Origin: CF-39 sp036518215 | GTDB taxonomy: Bacteria; Chloroflexota; Limnocylindria; P2-11E | NCBI GenBank assembly: GCA_036518215.1 | Contig: DATDNP010000009.1 | Coordinates: forward strand, 1 to 19,098 | Direction: 5' to 3' | Length of the DNA: 19,098 nucleotides | Part shown: positions 7,642-14,932 of the stretch, one piece after another | Numbering within the stretch: position 1 is the first letter of the stretch | Layout: each line of letters starts with the position of its first letter | The notes under the pieces: model-generated | Databases searched by the model: none | What the model saw: only the letters and a program-made list of their open reading frames with translations | What the model was told of the DNA's origin: nothing | Translations under genes and position numbers: made by a program

Positions 7642-8640
7642 GTGCAGTACGGTGGACTCGCCGTCTACACCGGGAACGCCCACCCGACGTTCGCACGTGA
7701 CATCTGCAACGAGCTAGAGATCCCGTACGGCTCCATCGAAGTCAAGAAGTTCGAGAACGACAACATCTTCGCGAAGATCCTGGACAACGTCCGCGAGCAC
7801 GACGTCTTCGTCGTCCAGTCGCTCTCCCGCGGGCCCCTCGGCGTGAGCGACGCGGTCATGGAGCTCCTCATCATGATCGACGCGTTCAAGCGCGCGTCGG
7901 CCGCGCGCATCACCGCGGTGATGCCGTACTACGCGTACGGGCGCAGCGACAAGAAGGACCAGCCGCGCGTCCCGATCACGGCGCGCCTCCTCGCGGACCT
8001 CATCGCCGTCGCCGGCGCTGACCGTTTCCTCACGATGGACATGCACCAGATGCAGATCCAGGGCTTCTTCAGCATCCCCGGCGACGAGCTGTCGGCGCGG
8101 AACCTCATCGTCGAGCACCTGCGCGGTGTCGTCGAGCCCGACCCATCGAACGTCGCGCTCGTCGCCCCGGACCTCGGGTACGCGAACACCGCACTGAAGA
8201 TCGGCGAGATGCTCAAGATCCCGCTCGTCTTCATGCAGAAGATCCACCGCGACAACAGCGGCAAGAGCGAGATCGTCGGCGTGATCGGCGACATCGACCG
8301 CCGCCGCGCCATCGTCATCGACGACGAGATCGACCGCGGCACGACGATGCTCAACACGATCCGCGTGCTCCAGGAGCGCGGCGTCAGTGAGATCTGGGTC
8401 GCATGCACGCACGGCGTCTTTTCAGGCGATGCCGCGGAGCGCCTGCTCGATAGCGGTATCGTCGAACTCGTGACCACCGATACCTGCCCCATCCGACCGT
8501 CAGTCCGCAACGACCCGCGGGTCTGTGTGCTTTCCGTCGCTCCTCTCTTCGCGGAGGCCATCCGCCGCATCCATGAGGGCGAGTCCGTCGGCGCACTCTT
8601 CAATCCACCGGGGTTGCAACTGCCGCTGCAAGTCCGCTAG
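7642..8640 (+). CDS. prs: Ribose-phosphate pyrophosphokinase (PRPP synthetase), divergent
   Basis: A 332-residue PRPP synthetase-family protein, expected to make PRPP from ribose 5-phosphate and ATP for nucleotide, histidine and tryptophan synthesis. Family features include FENDNIFAKI, VFVVQS, RITAVMPYYAYGRSDKKDQPR, PITARLLADLI, MDMHQMQIQGFF with the metal-binding His, and THGVFSGDA. Two catalytic regions depart from the usual pattern: the flexible loop has KIHR (residues 200-203) where KRR is standard, and the PRPP loop reads DDEIDRGTT (227-235) instead of DDMIDTGGT. The GTG start follows AGGAGG by 6 nt. The TAG stop overlaps the secA GTG by one base, coupling the two. The family is clear; normal kinetics are not assured. 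Confidence 0.87.
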   Translation: MQYGGLAVYTGNAHPTFARDICNELEIPYGSIEVKKFENDNIFAKILDNVREHDVFVVQSLSRGPLGVSDAVMELLIMIDAFKRASAARITAVMPYYAYGRSDKKDQPRVPITARLLADLIAVAGADRFLTMDMHQMQIQGFFSIPGDELSARNLIVEHLRGVVEPDPSNVALVAPDLGYANTALKIGEMLKIPLVFMQKIHRDNSGKSEIVGVIGDIDRRRAIVIDDEIDRGTTMLNTIRVLQERGVSEIWVACTHGVFSGDAAERLLDSGIVELVTTDTCPIRPSVRNDPRVCVLSVAPLFAEAIRRIHEGESVGALFNPPGLQLPLQVR

Positions 8641-11267
8641 TGGCCAGCGTCCTCACCCGGATCTTCGATAGCAACGAGGGCGAGCTTCGTCGCCTCCGAA
8701 AGATCGCCGACCGCGTGAACGCGCTCGAGGAGACCGCGAAGGCGTTCTCGGACGACGACCTGCGGCGACGGACGGAGATCTTCCGCGAGCGGCTCGGAAA
8801 GGGCGAGACGCTCGACGACGTCCTTCCCGAGGCGTTCGCAGCGGTCCGCGAGGCCGGACGGCGCATGCTCGGTCAGCGCCACTTCGACGTGCAGCTCCTT
8901 GGCGGAATGGCGCTCCACAGGGGTCACATCGCCGAGATGAAGACCGGTGAAGGAAAGACGCTCGTCGCGTCGCTCGCGCTCTATCTCAACGCGCTCGCCG
9001 GAAAGGGCGCGCACCTCGTCACGACGAACGATTACCTCGCGAAGACGGGCGCCGGTTGGATGGCGCCGATCTACCACGCGCTCGGGATGAGCGTCGCCTA
9101 CATCGCGCACGAGAAGTCCGCGGTGTACGACCCGTCCGTGGAGCTCGAGACGGTCGATTGGCGACACAAGCACTGGCGTGACGTGACGCGGCGGGACGCG
9201 TATCTCGCGGACATCACGTACGGCCAGAACAGCGAGTTCGGCTTCGACTACCTCCGCGACAACATGGTCGACGACCTCGCGAACCTCGTGCAGCGCGAGC
9301 TCCACTACGCGATCGTCGACGAAGCGGACTCGATCCTCATCGACGAGGCGCGCACGCCGCTCATCATCTCGTCGCCGGCCGAGGATGCCTCCGACACGTA
9401 CTACCGCTACGCCGCGGTCGCGCAGAAGCTGCGCGAAGACGCCGACTACGTCATCGAGGAGAAGCACAAGGCGGTCAGCCTCACCGAGGAGGGCATCGCG
9501 CACGCCGAGAACCTCCTCGGTCTCCGGAACATGTACGAAGGCGACGTGACCGCGGTCCATTACCTGGACAACGCCGTGAAGGCGAAGGCCCTGTACCTGA
9601 AGGACCGCGAGTACGTGGTGAAGGACGGCGAGGTCGTCATCGTCGACGAGTTCACCGGCCGGCTCATGCCGGGCCGCCGCTGGAGCGACGGACTCCACCA
9701 GGCCGTCGAGGCGAAGGAAGGCGTGAAGATCCAGCGCGAGACGCGGACGTTCGCGACGATCACGATCCAGAACTACTTCCGCATGTACAGCAAGCTCGCG
9801 GGCATGACCGGTACGGCCGCGACCGAGGCGGAGGAGCTCTTCAAGGTGTACAAGCTCGAGGTGACGGTCATCCCGACGAACCGCCCGATGGTACGGAGGG
9901 ATGAGCCCGACCTCGTGTACAAGACCGAGCAGGGGAAATGGAATGCCGTCGTGGCGGACGTGCAGGAGCGCAATCGCGCCGGGCAGCCCGTCCTCATCGG
10001 TACGACCTCGGTGGACAAGAGCCAGCAGCTGTCGGACGAGCTGAGACGGCACGGCATCAAGCACGACGTCCTGAACGCGAAGAACCACGAGCGCGAGGCG
10101 CTCATCATCGCCGGCGCGGGCGAGCGCGGCGCGGTCACCGTCTCGACGAACATGGCCGGGCGAGGCGTCGACATCCTCCTCGGCGAGGGCGTGAAGGAGC
10201 TCGGGGGCCTCCACGTCATCGGCACCGAGCGCCACGAGGCGCGCCGCATCGACAACCAGCTCCGTGGACGTGCCGGCCGCCAGGGCGACGCGGGCAGCAC
10301 GCGCTTCTACAACTCGCTCGAGGACGACCTCATCCGTATCTTCGCGTCGGAGCGCATCGCCGGCCTCATGACGCGGCTCGGCTTCGACGACAGCGCGCCG
10401 ATCGAGTCGGGCATGGTGACGGGCGCGATCACCCAGGCCCAGATCAAGGTCGAGGCGCGCAACTTCGACATCCGCAAGCGCGCGCTCGAGTTCGACGACG
10501 TGCTGAACAACCAGCGCCACGTCATCTACGGCGAGCGCCGCAAGATCCTCGAGCAGGGCGACGTGCGCGAGACGGTCGTCGGCTACCTGCACGACGAGGC
10601 CGCGGTGCTCGTCGACGCGCAGGCCGCGTCACCGGACCCCGAGGACTGGGATCTCGAGAAGCTCGCGCTCGCCGTCGGCTCGCTCCTCGGCCGGACGGAC
10701 GTGACGCCCGCGTCGTTCGGCGAGGTGGGCAACCAGGACGAGCTGGGCGATGCCGTTGCGCGTCTCGTCGACGAGACGTACGAAGGGCGCGAGCAGCAGC
10801 TCGGTCCGGAGATCTCCCGCGCGATCGAGCGGTGGGTCCTCCTGCGGACGATCGACACGCACTGGATCGAGCACCTCACGGCGATGGAGGAGCTCCGCGA
10901 AGGCATCTACCTGCGCGGCTACGGCCAGCAGGACCCGCTCGTCGCGTACAAGCGCGAGGCGCACGACTACTTCGAACAGATGCGCTCGCGCATCGGCACG
11001 GGCGTCGCGCAGACCGTCATGCGCGTCTCGGTGAAGACGGCCGAGCAGGCCGAGGCCGAGGAGCGCGAGCAGCAGCAGAAGCAGAACGAGAACCAGAACC
11101 GCACGGCCACCGGCGGCAACGGCACGACGGCGATGGGCCGCAGTGACCTCCGCACGAACCGCGACGAGCCGTCGTCTGCGACGCACCCCACCAATCAGAA
11201 GATCGGCCGCAACGACCCGTGCTGGTGCGGATCGGGCAAGAAGTTCAAGAAGTGCCACGGCCGCTAG
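8640..11267 (+). CDS. secA: Preprotein translocase motor ATPase SecA
   Basis: An 875-residue SecA, the ATPase that drives unfolded preproteins through SecYEG; its length is within the normal bacterial range. Visible are the N-terminal segment RLRKIADRVNALE, the QLLGGMALHRGHIAEMKTGEGKT region with Walker A at about residues 100-107, TTNDYLAKTGAGWM, GQNSEFGFDYLRDNM, the Walker B DEADSILIDEARTPLIIS (from about 227), the VDEFTGRLMPGRRWSDGLHQ linker, MAGRGVDILLGEGV, and the arginine-finger region QLRGRAGRQGD. The C-terminus has a Gln/Glu/Asn-rich linker and a zinc-binding CWCGSGKKFKKCH (C861, C863, C872, H873). GTG overlaps the prs stop by 1 nt. No defect is seen. Confidence 0.98.
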   Translation: MASVLTRIFDSNEGELRRLRKIADRVNALEETAKAFSDDDLRRRTEIFRERLGKGETLDDVLPEAFAAVREAGRRMLGQRHFDVQLLGGMALHRGHIAEMKTGEGKTLVASLALYLNALAGKGAHLVTTNDYLAKTGAGWMAPIYHALGMSVAYIAHEKSAVYDPSVELETVDWRHKHWRDVTRRDAYLADITYGQNSEFGFDYLRDNMVDDLANLVQRELHYAIVDEADSILIDEARTPLIISSPAEDASDTYYRYAAVAQKLREDADYVIEEKHKAVSLTEEGIAHAENLLGLRNMYEGDVTAVHYLDNAVKAKALYLKDREYVVKDGEVVIVDEFTGRLMPGRRWSDGLHQAVEAKEGVKIQRETRTFATITIQNYFRMYSKLAGMTGTAATEAEELFKVYKLEVTVIPTNRPMVRRDEPDLVYKTEQGKWNAVVADVQERNRAGQPVLIGTTSVDKSQQLSDELRRHGIKHDVLNAKNHEREALIIAGAGERGAVTVSTNMAGRGVDILLGEGVKELGGLHVIGTERHEARRIDNQLRGRAGRQGDAGSTRFYNSLEDDLIRIFASERIAGLMTRLGFDDSAPIESGMVTGAITQAQIKVEARNFDIRKRALEFDDVLNNQRHVIYGERRKILEQGDVRETVVGYLHDEAAVLVDAQAASPDPEDWDLEKLALAVGSLLGRTDVTPASFGEVGNQDELGDAVARLVDETYEGREQQLGPEISRAIERWVLLRTIDTHWIEHLTAMEELREGIYLRGYGQQDPLVAYKREAHDYFEQMRSRIGTGVAQTVMRVSVKTAEQAEAEEREQQQKQNENQNRTATGGNGTTAMGRSDLRTNRDEPSSATHPTNQKIGRNDPCWCGSGKKFKKCHGR

Positions 11268-11481
11268 GAGGCCCGCGCAGCGCGCCTGCGGGCGGCGGGT
11301 CCTGTCCCGCTCCGGGCGACGTTCTCCTCGCTGCGAGACCGAGACCCGCTTCCGTGACGACGCCGAGTGCGGCGGACGCGCGGCCGCGGGTCCCTCGGTC
11401 TCTGGCATCGGAGAACACCGCCCTGCGCGTGCCACCCGCCGGCGCGAGCGCGAGGCGTAGCGTCGCGAGCGGTCCCCTTCC
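11268..11481. other. Non-coding spacer with potential RNA hairpins between secA and lgt
   Basis: In these 214 nt no ORF looks genuine. Two structures stand out. Just after the secA stop, GCCCGC (11271-11276) can pair with GCGGGC (11288-11293) around an 11-nt loop, but no T-run follows, so it is a poor intrinsic terminator. Further on, GAGACCGAG (11335-11343) is perfectly complementary to CTCGGTCTC (11394-11402). The pairing continues, after a 2-nt bulge, with ACCC (11344-11347) against GGGT (11388-11391), and the enclosed segment contains a nested CGCCG/CGGCG hairpin (11361-11374). This could be a terminator, attenuator or structured leader for lgt. Chance pairing in GC-rich DNA is possible. 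Confidence 0.3.
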
Positions 11482-12330
11482 GTGATCACGATCGATCTCG
11501 ATCCGAACCTGCACCTCGGTCCGCTCAGTTTGGCGTGGCACGGCATCTTCACGGCGGTCGGGATCTTCTTCGGGGTGTGGCTCGCGACGAAGCTCGTCAG
11601 CGCGCGCGTGTCGGAGAGCGACGCGAGCGCCGTCGCGTTCTGGGGCGTCGTCGGCGGCATCGTCGGCGCGCGCATCTTTCATGTCGCGGACTGCTGGACG
11701 GGCTGCGGGTCGGTGCCGGACGGGTACGTGAACCACCCGCTGCAGATCCTCATGATCTGGACGGGCGGTATCGCGGTGTGGGGTGCGGCCGTCGGTGGGG
11801 TGCTGGCTGGCCTCTTCGTCGCGCTGCGCCTCGGCACGGTCCCGATCGGCTTCTCGGCCGACGGCGCCGCGCCGGGCATCGGCCTCGGCTTCGCGATCGG
11901 CCGCATCGGCGACATCATCAACGGCGAGCACCACGCGATCGCCTGCCAGCCGCCGCTCGGCCTCTGCGTCGAGTTCACCAACCCGGCGACGCTCGGGCAG
12001 AGCCCGCTCTTTCCGGTGGGCGATCCACGCTACTCGCCGGATCCCGTCCATCTCGTCGTGGCGTACGACCTCGTGTGGAACGTCGCCGGCGTCGTCGGTG
12101 CCCTGCTCCTGCGTGGCCGGCGTCTGCCGGACGGGCTCATCTTCTGGCTCTGGATGGCGTGGTACGCGATCGGACGCTTCCTGCTCGGCTACCTGCGGGT
12201 GGGCGACCCGAACTACGCCTTCGCGCTCCGCGAGGACCAGGCGATCGCGGTGCTCGTCCTCGCCGCGGCCGTCCCGATGGTCATCCGCCTCTGGCCGCGC
12301 GGCCGGCGCGCCGAGGTCGCGGTCGCATAG
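11482..12330 (+). CDS. lgt: Prolipoprotein diacylglyceryl transferase, copy 1
   Basis: A 282-residue polytopic protein of the Lgt family, which transfers diacylglycerol from phosphatidylglycerol to the lipobox cysteine of prolipoproteins. It shows the N-terminal DPNLHLGPLSLAWHG segment, membrane helices at about 18-38, 50-66, 95-118, 130-148, 190-212, 217-235 and 250-270, the IWTGGIAVWGA motif, and the Lgt signature GRIGDIINGEHH starting at residue 140. The position equal to E. coli N146 is Asp, and the E. coli H103 position is Trp, as I recall for many actinobacterial Lgt. An in-frame stop at 11458-11460 limits upstream extension, so the GTG at 11482 is the natural start, although no Shine-Dalgarno is evident. 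Its TAG stop lies in ATAG, shared with the next gene. Confidence 0.92.
   Translation: MITIDLDPNLHLGPLSLAWHGIFTAVGIFFGVWLATKLVSARVSESDASAVAFWGVVGGIVGARIFHVADCWTGCGSVPDGYVNHPLQILMIWTGGIAVWGAAVGGVLAGLFVALRLGTVPIGFSADGAAPGIGLGFAIGRIGDIINGEHHAIACQPPLGLCVEFTNPATLGQSPLFPVGDPRYSPDPVHLVVAYDLVWNVAGVVGALLLRGRRLPDGLIFWLWMAWYAIGRFLLGYLRVGDPNYAFALREDQAIAVLVLAAAVPMVIRLWPRGRRAEVAVA
11902..11934 (+). repeat. 33-nt direct repeat, copy in lgt 1 (second copy at 12720-12752)
   Basis: Positions 11902-11934 and 12720-12752 are identical over 33 nt and encode the Lgt signature RIGDIINGEHH in both tandem genes. The starts are 818 nt apart. Identity at synonymous sites in this block contrasts with the diverged flanks and could reflect strong constraint plus shared codon preference, or local gene conversion. 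Confidence 0.85.
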
Positions 12331-13112
12331 ACATCCCGTTCGACCCGGACCTCGTCGTCGGGTCGTTCCGCATGTCGTGGCACTCCCTCTTCTCGCTCGT
12401 CGGCATGATCCTCGGCAGCCTCGTGTCGCTGCGCCTCGCGCGGTATCTCGTGAAGGACGACCGGGTGTACCCGTTCGCCATCGCCGTCGTCGTGAGCGGG
12501 CTCGTCGGCGCGCGCATCGCGCACATCGTCGACAACCCCGGCGTGTACGGCGGCGACGTGACGAAGATGATCGACCTCTCGCGTGGCGGCATCGGCACGA
12601 TGGGCGCACCGATCGGGTCGACCGTCGGCGGCTACCTCGCGTGCGTGGCGCTCCGGCTCCCGAAGGGCTTCATGTTCGACATCACCGTCATCGGGATCGC
12701 GCTCGGCGAGGGCATCGGGCGCATCGGCGACATCATCAACGGCGAGCACCACAGCGTCGCGTGCAGCGCACTGCCGTGGTGCGTGCGCTACACGAACCCG
12801 CACACGCTCGGGCAGTCGACGGCCGTGCACCCGATCGGGGTGTACGACGCGCTCCTCATGTTCGGCGTTTTCGTCATCCTCTATGCCTTCTGGCGACGCG
12901 TGCGCGGGCGGCCGCCGGAGAGCCGCGTCTATTGGGCCTACCTGCTGCTCCTCGGAGCGGGCCGGTTCCTGCAGGGATTCGTGCGTGTGGAGCCGCTCGT
13001 CGCGTTCGGCTGGACCGAGGGCCAGATCCTCTCCGTCGTGTACATGGTCGCCGGGGCGGTGATGCTCCTGTGGCTCACGGCGCACGATCGGGCGCGCGTA
13101 TCCGCCGCCTGA
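12327..13112 (+). CDS. lgt: Prolipoprotein diacylglyceryl transferase, tandem copy 2, probable ATA start
   Basis: A second Lgt-family protein directly after the first, 261 residues if begun at ATA 12327. The first ATG in frame (12372, MSWHSLFSLVG) would give 246 residues but omits IDIPFDPDLVVGSFR, which aligns residue for residue with the N-terminus of copy 1 and with Lgt in general. No ATG, GTG, TTG or CTG occurs between 12327 and 12372. The ATA overlaps the copy 1 stop as ATAG, like the ATGA overlaps elsewhere here. The signature GRIGDIINGEHH begins at residue 131; GGIGTMGA replaces the SFHGG motif of E. coli. It shares a 33-nt identical stretch with copy 1. It may be a functional paralogue with different substrate preference or a diverging copy. 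Confidence 0.82.
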   Translation: MDIPFDPDLVVGSFRMSWHSLFSLVGMILGSLVSLRLARYLVKDDRVYPFAIAVVVSGLVGARIAHIVDNPGVYGGDVTKMIDLSRGGIGTMGAPIGSTVGGYLACVALRLPKGFMFDITVIGIALGEGIGRIGDIINGEHHSVACSALPWCVRYTNPHTLGQSTAVHPIGVYDALLMFGVFVILYAFWRRVRGRPPESRVYWAYLLLLGAGRFLQGFVRVEPLVAFGWTEGQILSVVYMVAGAVMLLWLTAHDRARVSAA

Positions 13113-14044
13113 TCGTCGTCGCGCTGCTCGCCGCGGCGTGCCGGCCGGCGGCGACCGGGCCGACGAGCACGCCGAGCCCCGTCGCGACGGTGTCGGCATC
13201 GCCGAGCGCGAGCGCGCCGGCGACCTCGTCGGCACCGCCGACGCCCGCGCCGGTCGTGCTCGTGGGCGCCGGGGACATCGCGTCGTGCGCGCTCACCGGC
13301 GATGCGTCCACCGAGGCGATCCTCGCGACGATCCCCGGCACGGTGTTCACGCTCGGCGACAACGCGTACGAGTCGGGCACCGCGGACGAGTTCGCACGCT
13401 GCTATGCGCCGACGTGGGGCAGGGAGCTCGCGCGGACGCGGCCGGCCATCGGCAACCACGACGCCGCGACGGCGAAGGGCGCCGCGTACTTCGCGTTCTT
13501 CGGCGCCGCGGCCGGCGAGCCCGGTCGTGGCTACTACTCGTACGACGCAGGGGCATGGCACGTCGTCGTGCTGAACAGCGAGTGCTGGATGACGGCGTGT
13601 AGCGCGGGAAGCGAGCAGGAACGGTGGCTCCGCGCCGACCTCGCGGCTCATCCGGGTCGCTGCATGCTCGCGTACTGGCACCACCCGTACTGGAGCTCGG
13701 GTCCGCACGGCAACGACGCGACGATGCGTCCGTTCGTCGACGCGCTGTACGCCGCTGGAGCGGACCTCATCCTCAACGGTCACGACCACGACTACGAGCG
13801 CTTCGCACCACAGGACCCCGACGGGAATGCCACCGCGCGCGGCGTGCGTGAGTTCGTCGTCGGCACGGGCGGCGCGTCCCCGTATGGATTCGCGATCGTC
13901 CGACCGAACAGCGAGAAGCGCATCGCGAACGTCTTCGGCGTGCTGAAGCTCACGCTGTCGTCGTCCGGCTATGCCTGGTCGTTCATCGACACGGCCGGGA
14001 CGACCCGCGACGAGGGTTCGTCGCCGTGCCACGCCGGCGCGTGA
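13070..14044 (+). CDS. Lipoprotein calcineurin-like metallophosphoesterase
   Basis: A predicted secreted lipoprotein with a metallophosphatase domain of the purple-acid-phosphatase-like type. From the GTG at 13070 (324 residues) there is a basic n-region (ARIRR), a short hydrophobic stretch (LIVVALLAAA) and a lipobox cysteine C24. A Ser/Thr/Pro/Ala-rich spacer follows to about residue 62. The catalytic motifs are all present: GDIAS with D69, GDNAY (96-100), GNHD (128-131), WHHPYW, and GHDHD (237-241). The exact start is uncertain: GTG 13070 overlaps lgt copy 2 by 43 nt, while a CTG at 13109 (CTGA overlap) would lack positive charges. Being directly after two lgt genes, it is itself a predicted Lgt substrate. 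The substrate is unknown. Confidence 0.82.
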   Translation: MAHGARSGARIRRLIVVALLAAACRPAATGPTSTPSPVATVSASPSASAPATSSAPPTPAPVVLVGAGDIASCALTGDASTEAILATIPGTVFTLGDNAYESGTADEFARCYAPTWGRELARTRPAIGNHDAATAKGAAYFAFFGAAAGEPGRGYYSYDAGAWHVVVLNSECWMTACSAGSEQERWLRADLAAHPGRCMLAYWHHPYWSSGPHGNDATMRPFVDALYAAGADLILNGHDHDYERFAPQDPDGNATARGVREFVVGTGGASPYGFAIVRPNSEKRIANVFGVLKLTLSSSGYAWSFIDTAGTTRDEGSSPCHAGA

Positions 14045-14628
14045 TGCGCGTCCTCGTCGTGGCCGACACGCACATTCCCGATTTCGCGAAGGCCCTGCCC
14101 GCGTCGCTCGAGCGCGAGGCCGCCCGCGCCGACGTCATCCTTCACGCGGGCGACGTGACCTCGCCGGCCGTCCTCGATGAGCTCGCGCGGCACGCACCCG
14201 TCCACGTCGCGCTCGGCAACAACGACGGCGCGGCGATCCGGCGATGGGGCGCGCGCGACGTCGTGCGGGTCGATCTCGCCGGCGTGCCGACCGTGCTCCT
14301 TCACGACACCGGGCCGCGGCTTGGACGGGCGAGACGGCTGACGAGCAAGTTCCCGGATGCCCGCCTCATCGTGTATGGGCACTCGCACATCCCGCTCGTC
14401 GAGCGCGTGGGCGGCGTCCTGCTCCTGAACCCGGGGTCGCCGACGTGGAAGCGCCGCGAGCCCTTCCCGACGTTCGCCGTGCTTCGCATCGAGCGCCGTC
14501 AGGTGCGTGCCGTACTGCGGGCCATCGTGCCGCGGGCCAAAACGGCACAAAGGTCGCGTGTTCGGTCAGCGCCCGTGGCGACGCGAAAGACCGTCAAACC
14601 CCTTCACAAAGCGGTTTCAGAACGGTAG
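14044..14628 (+). CDS. YfcE/MJ0936-type metallophosphodiesterase
   Basis: A small calcineurin-like phosphodiesterase of about 194 residues from the ATG at 14044, which overlaps the preceding stop by one base (TGATG); a GTG at 14026 is a less likely alternative. Motifs in order: VVADTHIPD (D8, H10), ILHAGDVTS, ALGNND, LLHDTG, YGHSHIPL and LNPGSPTWKR. GNND and the NPGS segment place it with the YfcE/MJ0936/Vps29-like group rather than with the upstream lipoprotein enzyme. No signal peptide is seen, so it is probably cytoplasmic. The C-terminal about 30 residues form a strongly basic extension (RAKTAQRSRVRS, then TRKTVKPLHKAVSER), longer than I would expect for the family. The natural substrate is unknown. 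Confidence 0.87.
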   Translation: MRVLVVADTHIPDFAKALPASLEREAARADVILHAGDVTSPAVLDELARHAPVHVALGNNDGAAIRRWGARDVVRVDLAGVPTVLLHDTGPRLGRARRLTSKFPDARLIVYGHSHIPLVERVGGVLLLNPGSPTWKRREPFPTFAVLRIERRQVRAVLRAIVPRAKTAQRSRVRSAPVATRKTVKPLHKAVSER

Positions 14629-14734
14629 GCTTCGTACGGAAAGCGGCACAGGTCCAGTGGGGAGCAGGTAACGACGGATCTCGTGCCCCAGAGTGCATGG
14701 CCCGCCAGGGGTCTAGAGAGGACGATTGCCCCGC
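14629..14734 (+). promoter_or_regulatory. Leader of the Cys-rich gene with mutually exclusive potential hairpins
   Basis: This spacer separates the phosphodiesterase stop from the Cys-rich ORF. TGGGG (14658-14662) can pair with CCCCA (14686-14690). The same CCCC can instead pair with GGGG at 14708-14711, just upstream of the GAGG ribosome-binding site (14718-14721). Such alternative pairing is how attenuators and riboswitches work, but I match it to no known class. A weak promoter-like pair, TTCACA (14603-14608) and TAGGCT (14626-14631) with 17-nt spacing, lies at the end of the previous gene. All of this is tentative. Confidence 0.25.
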
Positions 14735-14932
14735 ATGAAGGAATGGATCGTCTGCGAGGACAACTGCCTCAAGTGTTCGTATGGCGCCACCCTCGACTGC
14801 GATGGTGACTGCCCGCGCTGCCCTCGCAACACCTACTGCCCCTGCGTCACCTTCGTCAGCTTCGCCGCCGGCAAGCTCGCGCCCGTCGCGCAGCCGGTCA
14901 TGACCAGCTTCGAGCGTCCCCGCAAGCGCTAG
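14735..14932 (+). CDS. Cysteine-rich mini-protein with duplicated CX3CX2C motif
   Basis: A 65-residue protein I do not recognise. Eight cysteines lie in the first 37 residues (C7, C11, C14, C22, C26, C29, C35, C37), arranged as two CX3CX2C units (CEDNCLKC and CDGDCPRC) plus a CPC. The duplication suggests two metal sites, zinc or iron-sulfur. CX3CX2C is also the radical-SAM cluster motif, but the protein is far too short to be such an enzyme. The Cys block is acidic and the tail basic (FERPRKR). GAGG at 14718-14721 lies 13 nt before this ATG; a TTG at 14726 is an alternative start, 4 nt from GAGG and adding three residues. The TAG stop overlaps the prfB GTG by one base, coupling the two genes. 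Confidence 0.7.
   Translation: MKEWIVCEDNCLKCSYGATLDCDGDCPRCPRNTYCPCVTFVSFAAGKLAPVAQPVMTSFERPRKR

Noticed and set aside
8637..10592. Long minus-strand open frame (651 codons) opposite secA
   Set aside because: It lies fully within unmistakable SecA coding sequence and has no recognisable motifs.
11271..11293. Intrinsic terminator after secA
   Set aside because: The 6-bp stem has an 11-nt loop and no T-run, so it does not meet the usual criteria.
14026..14043. GTG 14026 as the start of the YfcE-type gene
   Set aside because: It adds only MPRRRV before the conserved first strand; ATG 14044 overlaps the previous stop as TGATG and fits the family start.
14629..14725. tRNA or a known riboswitch class in the spacer before the Cys-rich gene
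   Set aside because: I see no T-loop-like GGTTCGAATCC, no CCA end, and no motif I recall from TPP, cobalamin, glycine, fluoride or ZTP riboswitches.
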